Assembly (NCBI GenBank): GCA_038380435.1
Contig: JAWZYU010000011.1
Span: 77,931,501 to 77,995,500 of the forward strand
Reading direction: 5' to 3'
Source of the DNA: Ryuthela nishihirai
Lineage: Eukaryota; Arthropoda; Arachnida; Araneae; Heptathelidae
DNA: 64,000 nucleotides
Shown here: in pieces, positions 23,868 to 35,845 of the stretch
Layout: each line of letters opens with the position of its first letter
Numbering within the stretch: the stretch's first letter is position 1
Notes under the pieces: generated by a model
What the model was told of the DNA's origin: nothing
Seen by the model: the letters and a program-made list of their open reading frames with translations, nothing else
The model's database searches: none
Program-made: the position numbers and the translations under genes

Positions 23868-24676
23868 CTTGTAGCAATTGGTTTAGCATTACTTCTGGTG
23901 TTTGACAAGGATGCATTTTGTCTCCTTTTCCCTCTAATATGGTTATTGATTATGTTGTGCAAAATTCACTGTGAGGGAAAGATTTTGGGCTTTAAATGGT
24001 GTAGAGATCTGAAAATTTCTGATTTAGATTATGCTGATGATTTAACCCTTTTTATCAAATGATGTTGATGAGATGAACTCTTTCATTTGAGCTGTTGATG
24101 AGACTGGTAGTAGAGTAGATTTGGTTATAAACAGAGAGAAAACTAAAGTGATGAAAATTGGTCAGGCAAGCTGTGATTCAGTTAATCTGAATGGTTGCAG
24201 CCTTGAGCAGGTGTCACAGTTTAATTACCTTGGAAGCTATGTAACAGATACTGGTGATGTGCAGCATGAGATTAACAGACGAATAGGGATTGCTGCTGGG
24301 ATTTTTAAGAATCTGTGGAGAGTGTGAAGAAATAGGCGTATACACTTAAAGACTAAAAGTAAACTGTATAATAATTTGGTTCTTGCTAGGGTTAGTTATG
24401 GTAGTGAAATTTGGATGCTTTGTAAACAAGATAAACAGGAAACTAGATGCTTTTGATTCTAGATGCTTACACAGTATCTTGGGCATTATTTGGTTCAATT
24501 TTGTAAGTAAAGATGAGTAGGCAACCTCCTTTAAGCAACATATTGTGCAGAGAGAGATTCCGTTGGTTTGGCCATGTTTCCTAAAGGCTTCAGAAAGAGG
24601 GGGGAGACCTAGGATTCAGTGGACAGACAATGTCGAACATGACTTTGTTAAAATTGGTTTACGGTGGCCAGATGCA
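23868..24676 (+). pseudogene. RTE LINE copy 5, forward 3' part
   Basis: It picks up in RT (CSNWFSITSGV, then QGCILSPFP with frame breaks) and continues through DLDYADDLTLF and VINREKTKVMKIGQ. It then reads SQFNYLGSYVTDTGDVQHE and a C-terminal FRWFGHV/KRGETXDSV-like region that stops in the WPDA region at 24676, where SINE1 begins. The RT segment between this part and the inverted 5' part is missing (about 0.7 kb). Confidence 0.8.
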
Positions 24677-24679
24677 GGG

Positions 24680-25063
24680 GGGCGGGGGCTCAGTCGATAA
24701 CGCACAAGGATCGTAATCTGCATTTCCCAGGTTTGAGTCCCAGCTTTGTCAGCATTGATATTTACTTCCGCAAAACTCCCCTCCTTGCTCATGGTCAGTA
24801 GGGGACACCGATGGGCTTGAAAAGGCTGTCATCTGTCAGATGAGACATTAAGGTGTGGCCCTGTGTGCAGAAGAGCCATAGCCAATGCATGTTAAAGAAC
24901 ACACTGGATGGCCTTGATGGGAGGTTACCATTTGTCTCCCAACAGCTGTTCCATTGGGTTATGTCCTCTCAACCTTCTCTGAGTCTTCAGGGTCCTTGTG
25001 ACTTGGCTATTTAGTTCATTGTGTGCAAAAAAAGTGCTGCTCAGAGGTAAAACAATCCAACCC
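24680..25063 (+). mobile_element. SINE1 copy with tRNA-like head
   Basis: It has a full-length structure: an A-box-like GGCTCAGTCGATAACGC, a B-box-like GGTTTGAGTCC and the common body. It ends in AGAGGTAAAACAATCCAACCC. It sits between RTE copy 5 and a mariner relic. Confidence 0.85.
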
Positions 25064-26145
25064 AGCTTTGGAAACAACCAAAAATCACATGGTGTGAGAT
25101 TGGGTGAATATGTAGGATGGGGTAGCTGATTTTTCCTGCTCTAGATAAGCCATATTTTGTGAGCACACTGGCATTGTCATAAAAGAGAACCCTTGATGCA
25201 CCTGTTTTTGGATGCTGCTCCTTCATCTCCTTAACCATTTTGAGCAAAACAATGTTGGTGTAGTATTGGCCGTTTATAGTTGCTTTTTTTGGGTCAGATG
25301 TCCACAGCTACCACTCCTAGAGAATTTAAAAAATTGGAAACAACCTCTTCCTTCAATGAAAGTCTTGTGGGATTTGGGGACATGGTTCATCTTCTGCAAC
25401 CCAAAACCAGTTGTTGATATTTCTGGAAGTTGTATAGTAATAAATCATGTCTCTTCACCTGTGACAATGTCTGTTAACCTTTTGAGGCTACTAGGTTCAA
25501 ACATTACCAGCATCTTGCACTAGTCAACACTATCCATGTTTGGCTGTTCTGCCAGTTTGTGGGATACCCATTTGGTATAGATCTTTTAAAACTTTAAATG
25601 TTGATGAATAATTGTTTCCACACTGCCGATCGATACACTGACATCTAAACTTATTTCCTAAATGGTGGTGTGTGGGTGTTCTGTAATGAGTTCGTGAACA
25701 TTAGTGATGGTTCTCTCGTTCATGGCCTCCTTCAGTCTTCCTGTGCAAAGGAGATCTCTGAAACTCTGTCATCCTCTGAATTTGTGCATCCATCCTGTAA
25801 CAGTGCCATATCAACAGGTGTGATTCCCATATACTTGTGATGAATCAGCATGAATTTTTTTCATGTTCTCAAGCTACATCTTTATGAAAATGCAAAATCT
25901 TTCACTTCTTCTTTAGTAAGCTTCTTAGCAAATTCTTTAGGTTGACTTCATAGGAACAGTGCACAGATTTTGCAGACTGAACTTTACACTCCACCAGTGG
26001 AGAGGGAAATTTTGTTATGGGCTTTGTTTTTAACATGTAATGATAAGTTTAGATAAGTTTTCAAACAATCGGTAGCTCGTTAACTTTGGAGGAACAAGTA
26101 CTAATGTACAGATACATGTCAAGAACTTTTTGAATGCCCTCTGTA
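25064..26145 (-). pseudogene. mariner-type transposase relic
   Basis: On the minus strand, fragments from three frames follow mariner order. SIGSVETIIHQHLKF is in the HTH part. RLTDIVTGEETWF carries a catalytic motif, with E where mariners have TGDETW. YYTNIVLLKMVKEMKEQHP comes before FYDNASVLTKYGLSRAG, which corresponds to the HHDNASAHTA box. The last fragment is YPILHIHPISHH, in place of HPPYSPDLAP. The 3' end meets SINE1. The 5' end (CAGAGGGCATTCAAAAAG on the minus strand) is probably close to the terminal repeat. It is inactive. Confidence 0.8.
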
Positions 26146-26203
26146 ATAATATATTTTTACAAAATTTCCATCAGCAATGCTTAGCTCAGTGCAATGTCAT
26201 TTG

Positions 26204-26585
26204 GGGGCAGGGATGGCTTAGTCGGTAGCGTGCCAGGCTACTAATCTGCAGTTCCCAGGTTCGAGTTCCAACTGGGCCAGAGGAGATTTATTTCTGCAAA
26301 ACTCACTGTCCTACCCTCAGTCATTAATGGACACTGATGGGCTTGGAAGGGCTACTGTTCTTAGGATGTGAAGTTAAACCATGACTCCATGTACAGGAGA
26401 GCCGTACACTGTGCAAGTTAAAGAACACGCTGGATGGCCTTGATGGGAGATTTCCACCAATCTCCTAACAGCTGTCCAGTAGGTCCCCCCAATCTTGTCT
26501 GAGCCTTTGAGGTTCATTTGACATGGCCATTTAGCCCATTGTATGTAAAAAAGTGCTCCTCAGATGTAAAACAACCCAACCAACA
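26204..26585 (+). mobile_element. SINE1 copy with target duplication
   Basis: A full-length copy: tRNA-like head with A box GGCTTAGTCGGTAGCG and B box GGTTCGAGTTCC, body, and tail AAACAACCCAACCAACA. A short duplication TCATTTG lies at 26197-26203 and 26586-26592. Confidence 0.85.
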
Positions 26586-26592
26586 TCATTTG

Positions 26593-27204
26593 ATTTGCAA
26601 TACAAAATTTCTGGTTTGATGCCAGCTGCAGATGTCTTGTTTTTTTTTAAGTCAACAATTTATTTTAGAAGAAATGTATGTAATAAAATATATATAATAA
26701 AGGAATATTTTATTTTCATTATTATAACCAAAGAGAAGCAATTGTTCATGTGATAACACTGGGTAACACACAAAAAGGCTTTGAAATGAAAATAGCCAGT
26801 ATTTACTAATTTCGATGTGCTGAATACGAAAATGACAATAAAATTTGTTGTTGGCTCTTGTTTAGGAGAGATAGAGATGGTCATGTATAAACATCTCAGT
26901 CCACATTGACTACAAAGGTAACCATTATGCAATGCTGTATTTTAAACTCCAGATTGCAACATATTGCTTTGTATTGCATCAGCCCACTATACACACAACC
27001 CCTTAAGGTATTGCATCATTGTCTGATGCAATATAGTTGTCATGACATCGCTGCTTTACATTGTGAACAAAAGATGATGCAATCATTAGTTGTAAGCGAC
27101 ATCTCGTAGTGTGAGCAAGTCTTTTGAGCAACTCCCATTTACCCAGAGTCATAAGTACAACACAAGTGATCCTTGCAGGTTTAATCAAGCAGTAGTTATG
27201 CTTC
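26593..27204. other. Noncoding, no gene seen
   Basis: AT-rich DNA, with a small hairpin around 27010-27032 (ATTGCATCA and its complement around a 5-base loop). Short frames here carry no recognisable motif. Confidence 0.55.
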
Positions 27205-29225
27205 GTAATTGTGTTAATAGTGCGGATACATTTTGTTACATATGTGGGAAGTGACATTTGCAAGCCAGAAAAGGACCATCACTCCAATAGTGAAAGCAGT
27301 GTATGAGTTTTATTTTGGATGCAAGATTGGGGACCAGGACAAGGCCTGGACCCCACACATGTGCAAGAAATCTTCCAAAGTGACTGAAAGGTGGAAAAAT
27401 GGCAATGCTGTTTGCTGTTCCTATGGTTTGGAGAGAGCCAAGCAATCATGCAAATGACTGCTACTTCTGCATAGTTCCACCTGTTTCTGGAGCCATCACA
27501 AGGAAAAAGAAGTGGACAATAGCGTACCTGAATATACAATCTGCTATCCAACCAGTTCCGCATGGCGAAGGCCTCGAACCTCCAAAAGAATTTAGATTCA
27601 GATCCATTCCATCTCCATCGATTCAGATGATGTGGAGGGAGGCAAACTGACATCGGGTTCTCCGCAGCCTTCAGTGTCTAATGATGATCCATACGTCTAC
27701 CACGGTGTATCATCTGCACCACACATTCTCACCGAATTGAAAATGAATGATCTTGTTCACAATCTGGAGCTGTCCAAGGCCAAAGCAGAGTTACTTGGAT
27801 TAAGATTAAACAATAGAATCTTTTCTCGAGGAAAATGTTCTCCAGTGACATCGTTTCGAACTTGGCATGAGCAGTTTGCATCTTACTTCAGAAAGAAGAT
27901 GAGCTTGTGTTCTGCTCCAATGTAGATGACCTGATGAATGCCCTTGGAATCAAATATCAGGAATGGCGACTATTCATAAACTCCACGAAATTGAGTCTCA
28001 AGGTGGTGTTGCTGCATAATGGAAATCGACTTCCATCCATTGTGATCGGATACGCTGTCTACATGAAAGAAACCTACGACAACCTAAAACAGCTGTTGAA
28101 CTGTCTTCAATACAGGAAGTATGCTGGAATCTCTTTTGTGTGACTTGAAGGTCTCTGTTGATGGGTCTGCAGCTGGGATATACAAAGTACTGCTGTTTCT
28201 TATGTGAGTGGGACAGCCGAGCAAAGACTTTGCACTATGTGAAGAGAAACTGGCCTTAGAGGAAATCTCTGAAGGTCAGAGAGAAAAATGTGAAACACCC
28301 AGCACTGGCAGAAACACACAAAATCCTGCTACTGTCCCTACACATCAAACTCGGTGTGATGAAAAACTTCGTAAAAGCCATGGACTGGACTGCATCAGCT
28401 TTCAAGTATTTGGCTGACAAATTCCCTCGACTCAGCAAAGTGAAAATTAAAGAGGGATTTTGTGGGTCCTCAGATCCACGAGCTGTTCAGAATTGAATTG
28501 AATAACTCTCCACTTGAAAATTCTTACAGTCTGGAGAACACCTGACTGCAAACTCATTCAGAGAACATTTTATGAGACTTACTTTTTTTTTATATCTTCT
28601 TTCATTTCTTCCTTCATATATATTTATTTTTTTAATAATCTTGTTAATTTTTTTTTAATAATCTTAATAATTTTTTTTAATAATCTTGTTTCTTTTCAAC
28701 ATTTTCTTATTTTTTTTCTTATTATTTTTTTTTATAAACAATAAAACAATTCGATATCTTTAATATAGGTAATAAGAAATTTATAGCATTTAATTTTATC
28801 TGTCTTTTTAGCTGCTTCTAGGATATTTTTAAAGACCAGATGTTTGATAACCTTCTTCAGGGTGATGAGAAAAAGGTTTGGAACACATTTCGTCCGGTGT
28901 GAACTAAATTCCTCGGGAATGTAAGGGCAGACAACTACAAGAAACTGGTTATGGACATGTTGTCTCTGTTTTACAAACTTGGCTGCAATATGTCCTTAAG
29001 GATCCACTTTCTCCATTCCCACTTAGATTTCTTCCCCAACAGTTGCGGCATGGTTAGTGATGAGCACGGTGAATGTTTTCAACAGAACATTGGAACAATG
29101 GAGAAAGGATACCAGGGAAACATGTCCACTTCAATGTTGGCTGACTACTGTTGAATGCTCGCCAGAGATGGTCCTGAGCAGCTGTACAAGCGACATCGGA
29201 AGTAGAAGCTTAGTTTTACCGATAC
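27205..29225 (+). pseudogene. Repeated zinc-finger/possible RNase H-fold protein relic, copy 1
   Basis: I recognise this as a protein family repeated widely in animal genomes and usually annotated only as uncharacterized; I know no name for it. Order seen: a Cys-rich N-terminus (FCYICG, then GCKIGDQDKAWTPHMCK), then PMVWREPSNHANDCYFCIV with a second Cys pair, VPHGEG, and HNLELSKAKAELLGLRL. After that come EWRLFINSTKLSLKVVLLHN, DLKVSVDG, MKNFVKAMDWTASAFKYLAD, KFPRLSKVKIKEGF, IHFLHSHLDFFPNSCG and VSDEHGECFQQNIGTMEKGY. Multiple frameshifts and a T-rich insert (about 28575-28810) break it. The D/N...D...E spacing suggests a DDE-type transposase origin, but that is inference. Confidence 0.65.
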
Positions 29226-30025
29226 ATCATCATATGTATGTATTACTCTATTATATAAGAAACTATTGCGGATTTCTCAGAAATCGCAGCCAATTTTGCA
29301 TTTTCATTGTCATATTCGTGTTCAGAACCTTGAAATCTTTAAGAAATGGCTGCTTTTATCTCGGAGGCATGAATTTATAAATATTTGTTGCCCAGTGTAA
29401 TTTACAATAAATAATTCATTTTAAAATAAATATAAATTTATGATCGGAACAGAGTAAAAAAAATTTGTAAACCTTTATATTACAAATATTTTTCATGAAG
29501 AGTTTCTTAAAATACTACTAAAACAGAGATTACAGAAAAAAATATATAGGTAATTATTATAGGATATATAGGTAATTATTAATGCTGAATTGAACTGGAA
29601 AGGACAGGAAAGCTTTTCTGAGTTTATTTTTCCCCTACATAATGTGTTTAGAGAATAGTTGAAAGAACATATGTACATAAGCATTACAAAATGTTATTTT
29701 AGTCCCATACAGTTCAATTCAATATTAGGCCTCTCTCCAAGATTTTCCTACATCTGTCCTTGTCAGAGTGTCCCAAAAAATTTAGTAGGGAGCTGCCACT
29801 GTAAGCAAGTGAACTTTAGAACTGAAAAAAAAAACAAAAAAAAAAAAAACAGAAATTGGACATGTTACATACCAAATTAAAGAGAATTTAATTCTGATTT
29901 TATGAAAATAAAAAATGTAAGCAAATTTATTTTAATAAGATTTTTTCACGTGATATAATGAAAAAATAGATTGGACTATGCAGTTAAGGTTTAATTTTGG
30001 AAACTTCTTTCTGAATACTAAAATA
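29226..30025. other. AT-rich DNA with a dispersed repeat
   Basis: No gene. Bases 29862-29990 align clearly by eye with 48452-48600 (GAAATTGG, AATTTAATTCTGA, TATGAAAATAAAAAAT, TTTTAATAAGA in the same order), so this is a dispersed repeat of unknown class. Confidence 0.6.
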
Positions 30026-30027
30026 TA

Positions 30028-31252
30028 CACTGAAGAGCCAAAACATGATGATCAGTGAGTCTTTATGCAAATTGAAGCAGGTAAATGACAGTGCATGTGA
30101 AGGTCATGAAATGTTATAAATAACACCTGACACTGAGCTCTGTTAATCAGTGCTATTCTTATTCTTCAGATGGGAAAGTCAGCGAACTTAGGTGAGTTTG
30201 ACAAAGCCAGACGACTGGGTCAGAGCATTTCTGAGATTTCAAGGCTTGTGGGGTGCTCACAGGCAGTCATGGTTAGTACCTTCAAAAAGTGGTGCGAGTA
30301 GGGGAAAAATCACGAACTGCTGGCAAGGCATGAGCTGACCATGGCTCATTGATGCTAGAGAATTAGATTGGTCCATGCCTCTCCAGGTAAGAGCAGTTTA
30401 GGCAGCAAAGGATATCCCGTTTGGTATGAGCCAACAGAAGGGATACTGGTGTGCAACTGGCACATAATTTGAATGCTGGTGATGGGAGTAATATGTCACA
30501 ACACACAGTACATCAAATCCTGCTGAAAATGGGGCTCTGTAGCTGCAGGGTGCTCTGAGTGCCCATGCTAACCTCGGTTCACTGTCAAAAGTATCTACAA
30601 TGGACACAAGAGTATCAAAACTTGGCTTTGAATGATTGGAAGAAGGCTGCCTGGTCTGATGAATTTCGTTTCCTATTGCACCATATGGTTGACTGGGTAT
30701 GTGTGCATTGTTTACCTGGGGAAGTGTTGTCACCAGGATGCACCGTGGGACGAAAACAAGCCAGTGGAGGAAGTGTAATGCTTTCTGCTGGAAAACCCTG
30801 GATGCAGTTATTCATGTGCAGGAAACTGTGATGTCTATCACCTACCTAAACATCATTGCAGACTGGTACATCCTTTCATAGCAGTGGTATTCCCCTCTAG
30901 TCATGCCTTCTTTCAGCAGGATAATGAGCCATGCCACACTGCCTGGATTTTTCAAGATTGGTTCGCAGAATATGAGGAAGACTTCCAGGTATTGCCCTTG
31001 CCTCCAAATTCCCCAGACATCAATCGAGCATATGTGGTTTGTGTTGGAACAGCATATCTGATCTGCGGCGACTCAACCATGTAACTTACAAGAGTTAAAG
31101 GATCTGCTGGTAATGTGTTGGTACCAGTTACCACAAGACACCTTTAGAAATCTTGTAGCGTCCATGCCTCGCCGGGTTAGAGCTGTTTAGGCAGCATGTG
31201 GAGGACCAACATTATATTAAGCAGGTAGTCATAATGTTTTGGCTCTTCTGTG
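30028..31252 (+). mobile_element. Tc1 element II, complete ends, dead transposase
   Basis: It is bounded by TA at 30026-30027 and 31253-31254, with terminal inverted repeats CACTGAAGAGCCAAAACAT and its near-complement at 31225-31252. The transposase relic starts at the ATG at 30171 (GKSANLGEFDKARRLGQSIS, HTH domain). It continues with LNDWKKAAWSDEFRFLLHH (catalytic D kept), then AFFQQDNEPCHTAWIFQDWF (second D kept) and LPLPPNSPDINRAYV, where the third catalytic residue lies near the end. At least six stops interrupt it. The C-terminus RVRAV-like region lies near 31170. Confidence 0.88.
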
Positions 31253-31254
31253 TA

Positions 31255-34087
31255 TACCTGAAACAATTTCTTCTTTTCATAATTTTTTTTAGTGTAGTAT
31301 ATAATAAAACATGGGTCAGTATTGCACAACTTGACTTGAACTGCTTACATTCATCATGGAATTTTCTGTCCTATCAACACTTTCTTGGCTGTTTTTGTTT
31401 TGGCTGAACATTTTGTACTTTTCCTTGAGTGTTGCATTATTGGGATCTTGAAAAGTGTTGAAAAGGTAGTACAACTAAGGCTAAAACACATATATTCTCA
31501 TTGTGGCAAAGCCAGAACACTAGGGGGGAAGGAGGGGTTAACCTATTTATAAATATCTCAGTATCAACTCATAAACTTAAAATTTCTTTAATTAAAATGC
31601 CTTTGATGAAATTATGTTCTCTCCCAAACATAGGAGGTATGATTCCCATGCGAAAGAAATTTTTCTTTCCATATTCAAGACATCATTCACTCGCAGGAAA
31701 TGAGAAATGATGGTTATTTTTTACTGAAAAACCAAGAAATAATTAAAATGATGTTAAAAGAATATCCAAAATAATGTGCTCTCCAAAAGATCAATAATAA
31801 TTTATAAATCTGTAGAAATAAAATCAAAATAAATCTATTCAATAAAAATGAAAGTGTAATAAAATTATAAAAGATAACCAAGAAACAAGCAATCTTCCTC
31901 TTATCACCAATACTTATGACAAGAGTGATGCTGGATGACCACATGCATGCACATATCTAAGTAGGTCGCACTACATAAGCAGCATTGCAATTGTGCTTTC
32001 TCTCTTTGATTCCTTGAAGTTACACAGTAGTGGTTTTAGTTCCATTTTTTGAGAAATTGCCCATTAAATGCTGGTATGAATGATAAAAATAATTGTATAT
32101 ATGCTAAATAAAATAGGTTAAAACAGAAAAAAAGGGTCAACTTGAAAAAAAAAAAAAAATAGATATATGTATATTACATAATTGTTTACAAAGATCCCCA
32201 GTTTTTTTTTTTTAGTTTTTAGTTAATTTTATGAAAAATTTCAGTAGTTAAAAAAAACTGTTGATAATAGTTAAAATTAAATTTGTGAGCTTCAGTCAGA
32301 GGGCCACTTCAAAATGGAGAAAAGAAATGGAATGGTAATAGCATATATTTCATCTATGGGAGGATTATCAAAGAGCTAGAAGAAATTATCATATTTTAAT
32401 GAGATAAATGTGCATGAAATGAGAAAAGCAAGTATGATTTTTTTCAAGTTTGAATATATCTATTTTATGAGATACATGTAAAAAATTTTCAAACAAGAAT
32501 TTCTATTTAAAAAAAATTTAATTGTGTTAGTAGCACTGACCAATTCCTCTGCTCCTGATCTGCAGAAATTTTACATGCGCTACAGTGCCGATGGTTTGGG
32601 AAGATTTAACAAATCTTTGTCAGTGTTGCACTTGAAGTAAAATGCTTTGTATTATAGGAATACAACTTGTGCTCTAAAATTGAAAATTGACAAAGTTGCC
32701 ATCATACTGAGTCTGACAAATGAGAGCAAAGGTTTAATGAATTCATTCTGAACTTAACACACCATGGAAATATATCTAGGAATGAGTCTTGAATTACCTT
32801 GTGAATTTTGTGTCATCTCTTGCTTAAAATACTTGTTCTCCAGGGTATTCTACAAATGAATTGGGTGTAAGCACAAGGAAATTAATTTCTATTTCAGTTA
32901 ATAACATAGAGGGACTTAAAGCAGCATTTCCCAAGTTTATAACAGTAGCAAAACCTCTGTATAATATTGTTAAATCCTACAAAACCCCAATATATTAAAA
33001 AAAACTTATTTTTTGCAGTCACACCCCCAATCCCACAGAATTATTTTTTTCATATTTATAATTATAATTAATCATTACACCATTAAAATTGTTAGAAAGC
33101 AGTTTTAATTAATTGTTCAGCATGAGACCTGAGTTTTTTTTTTCTTTCTTGCACAAGTCGTGAATTCTTGGTGAATTTTGGATAAAGAAACTCTTAGTTC
33201 TTCTTTCACTGACAAGGTATGATTTCTTTATTTTTAATATTCATCGGAGATGTGGTGTAAAGTAAAAGTGAAAGATGGATAGCTTTTTTTCAATAGCAGT
33301 ATATTCTTATTAAGCTTGTAAATCCAGACTTTTTATTGAACCCTGAAAACTGTTTACAGAACACTAGGGTTCAGCGGAACCCTGGTTGGGACTGCCTTAA
33401 AGTGTTAGGTTTCTCACAATGCATATAATCATGGCTAGGAAATTATTAAACTGTTTTCAGCAGAAAACAACTGAATTGTAGAACTTTATCCTGCAGTAGT
33501 GACTAACAGATATCTTGGTTATATTACATATCAAATGAAAGAGCATTTCATTTTGAATAATGAAATTAAAATTAAAATGAAGGCCACTTAAGCTTAATTA
33601 AAAAAAAAACTGGAAACTCTCTTTGAACAATTTAAGGGTTACGTGTTTCATATATTAATATTTTCATTTCTATAATAATTATAATTTAAAAATAAAAATT
33701 AACAAAGAATAAATTTGCATAGAATTTTGAAAAGTTCTAGTGCATATAGACACACAGTACCTGTGAAAATCTTCAAATGGTGTTGCATTAATTGTCACTG
33801 AAAATATGTAGCTGAAAAATATCAAGTGCGAGCAAGAATAAGTGGATTAAACTAGTGAACAATATAAGAAATGGTGGTATCAGATAAGTTTTTAATATTT
33901 TATTGTATTAAAAATGTGTAACATCATGATATTAACAGTAGACTTTACAAATTATTATACTCTGTTAGAATGTCTTTTTTTATGTAATTTTTTGCATCAT
34001 TGATTGTGCAAATAAATGCTTTAGAGGTGACCAGACTGCTAGTGAATTTTCAGGCACTGCTTAAATTATGCATTCTCTTTATTGCAG
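31255..34087. other. Long AT-rich region, no gene seen
   Basis: There are many A and T runs and no coding signal beyond short chance frames. Bases 32385-32500 align by eye with 52425-52525, and 33395-33500 more weakly with 52665-52790. The two AT-rich tracts may therefore be copies of one old repeat. The last ~30 bases lead into the candidate exon with a pyrimidine-rich tract. Confidence 0.55.
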
Positions 34088-34185
34088 GAGAGTCATCAAG
34101 ACAAGTGCCTTCTCTTAGACGATTCTTTGGTTGGTGATGGAAACATTGAAATTGTATCATTTCTATTAGATGTTAAGAACAACGA
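34088..34185 (+). other. Candidate internal exon of a host gene
   Basis: A 98-base open segment is bounded by a good acceptor (TTCTCTTTATTGCAG ending at 34087) and a consensus donor (GTGAGT starting at 34186). In its single long frame it reads ESHQDKCLLLDDSLVGDGN followed by IEIVSFLLDVKNN. The GNIEIVSFLL part resembles an ankyrin-repeat helix pair but is too short to assign. The segment matches no repeat in the window and has balanced codon use, unlike the AT-rich flanks. If real, the host gene is on the plus strand and the elements around it are intronic. Its other exons are not visible. Confidence 0.4.
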
Positions 34186-34246
34186 GTGAGTTTTTGTTCT
34201 TTATTTCTATATATTTATAGTCTAGCAGATTTATCCATCATTGCAT

Positions 34247-34933
34247 TGGTCTGAAACTCTTTAAAGTATATAGTAGATGGCATTCACCACATTGCAAGCT
34301 TTCATTAACATAAAACTTAATACAATTGTTTTGCCCTCCCCTGAAGGTAAACATTTTATCCTCTCTTCCAGGGGAAGTAGGAAACTCTGAAGTATATAGC
34401 AATGGCACCCCCCACCCCATTCACTGCAGGAAGCTTTCATTTGGCATAAGACTCATTATGATCATTTTGTCTGACTCCTGGTAAGAATTTTACTCCACTC
34501 TTCTACGTGAGGTCTGAAACTATGTAAAGCACATAGTATATAACACTCTCAAAGTTGAAAGCTTTCATTTGGCCTAAAACTGATTATGATAGTTTCATCC
34601 TCCCCCCTTGATAAAAAATTTTATCTCCTCTTCTAGGGGAGGTCTGATACTCTCTATATAGTAGATGCCAATCCCCACACTGGAAGCTTTCATTTGGCAT
34701 AAAACTCATTATGATCATTTCGTCCCTCCCCCTGCTCCTCTCTGATAAAACTTTTATCCCCCCCTCTTCCACGGAAGATCTGAAATTCTTGAAAGTATAT
34801 ATAATAGATGGCACTCTTCATGTTGTAAGCTTTCATTTGGCCTAAACCCATGATTGTTTTGTCCACCAACTGAATCCCCTCCTTGGTAAAAGTTTTATCC
34901 TACTCTTTTAGAGGAGGTTTGAAACTCTCTAAA
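34247..34933 (+). repeat. ~130-bp tandem satellite, five diverged units
   Basis: Repeated landmarks are a TCTGAAACTCT-like start (near 34250, 34380, 34505, 34645, 34780 and 34918), a TATATAGTAGATGGCA-like segment, AAGCTTTCATTTGGC and a TTTTATCCYCTCTTCTAG-like end. Spacing is 125-140 bp. Units differ by substitutions and indels. No coding role. Confidence 0.85.
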
Positions 34934-34934
34934 A

Positions 34935-35076
34935 TAGTGTTTTTCAAACTGTTTTTGACTGCACCCAGACTTTGATCTTGTTTGTTCTATTTATTAAAAA
35001 AAAATGCTGGTCATGACCCACTAAACTGATTTCATGACCCGCAAATGGATGGCAACCTGCAGTTTGAAAAATGCTG
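34935..35076. mobile_element. hAT-type MITE, 142 bp, with 8-bp target duplication
   Basis: The terminal inverted repeats TAGTGTTTTTCAAACTG and CAGCATTTTTCAAACTG (right end, reverse complement) match at 14 of 17 positions. Flanks CTCTAAAA (34927-34934) and CTCTAAAG (35077-35084) form an 8-bp target duplication typical of hAT elements, and the CTCTAAA-like target is also common for them. No coding capacity. Confidence 0.82.
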
Positions 35077-35084
35077 CTCTAAAG

Positions 35085-35838
35085 TATTATCATCATCCTC
35101 AAGCAGCTATGGAGGTCCAACCAGACTGTGCAATTTAGTTCTCCAAGCATATCTGTCCTCAGCTACATCTGCATCTGGGCATTGCACACCAATTCTAACA
35201 AGATTCTGTTTGACATTGTCTACCCACCACATCCTGGTTTTCCTCCCTTTCTGAGGCCTTTAGGTACACTATTCATAACCCTATTTGCGAATCTATAATT
35301 ATCCATACGGGCAACATGGCTAAACCAATGGAGTCTCCCTCTGCACGATATGCTGCTTAAATGAGATCACTGACTCCTTTGCATAACCTAATCATTACTT
35401 GCAAAGTTGAACCACCTAATGACCAAGATACTGCGTAAGCTTTTAGAATCAAAACATCTAGTTTTCTGTTATCTTGTTTACAAAGTGTCCAAGTATCACT
35501 ATTATAACTAATGCTAGAAAGAACAAAAATATTATACATTATTTAGGTGTACATGTCTATTTCTGCACATTCTCCATAGATTCTTAAAAGTCCCAGTAGC
35601 AATCCCTATTCGTCTGTTAATCTTATGCCACACATTACAAGTATCTGTTATAGCTCCCAAGATGATTAAACTGAGACAACTGCTCAAGAGTGGAATTATT
35701 CAGATTAACTGAACCACAGCCTGCCTGAACCACAGTCCCTTAGTTTTCTGTCTGTTTATGGTCAAACCTACTGTACTACCAGTCTCCTCAAGAGCTCGAA
35801 TGAAAGAGTTCATTTCATCAACATCATTTGCAAAAGGC
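35085..35838 (-). pseudogene. RTE LINE copy 6, 3' fragment
   Basis: On the minus strand it runs from NDVDEMNSFIRA in RT to the C-terminus and 3' UTR, ending in ATGATGATAAT-type sequence at 35085. The part SYNSDTWTLCKQDNRKLD is readable. It is 5' truncated at 35838, where copy 7 starts head to tail. Confidence 0.8.
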
Positions 35839-35845
35839 CTAAATC

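Noticed and set aside
28514..28744. 76-aa hydrophobic frame
   Set aside because: Encoded by a T-rich low-complexity insert inside zinc-finger family copy 1; not a membrane protein.
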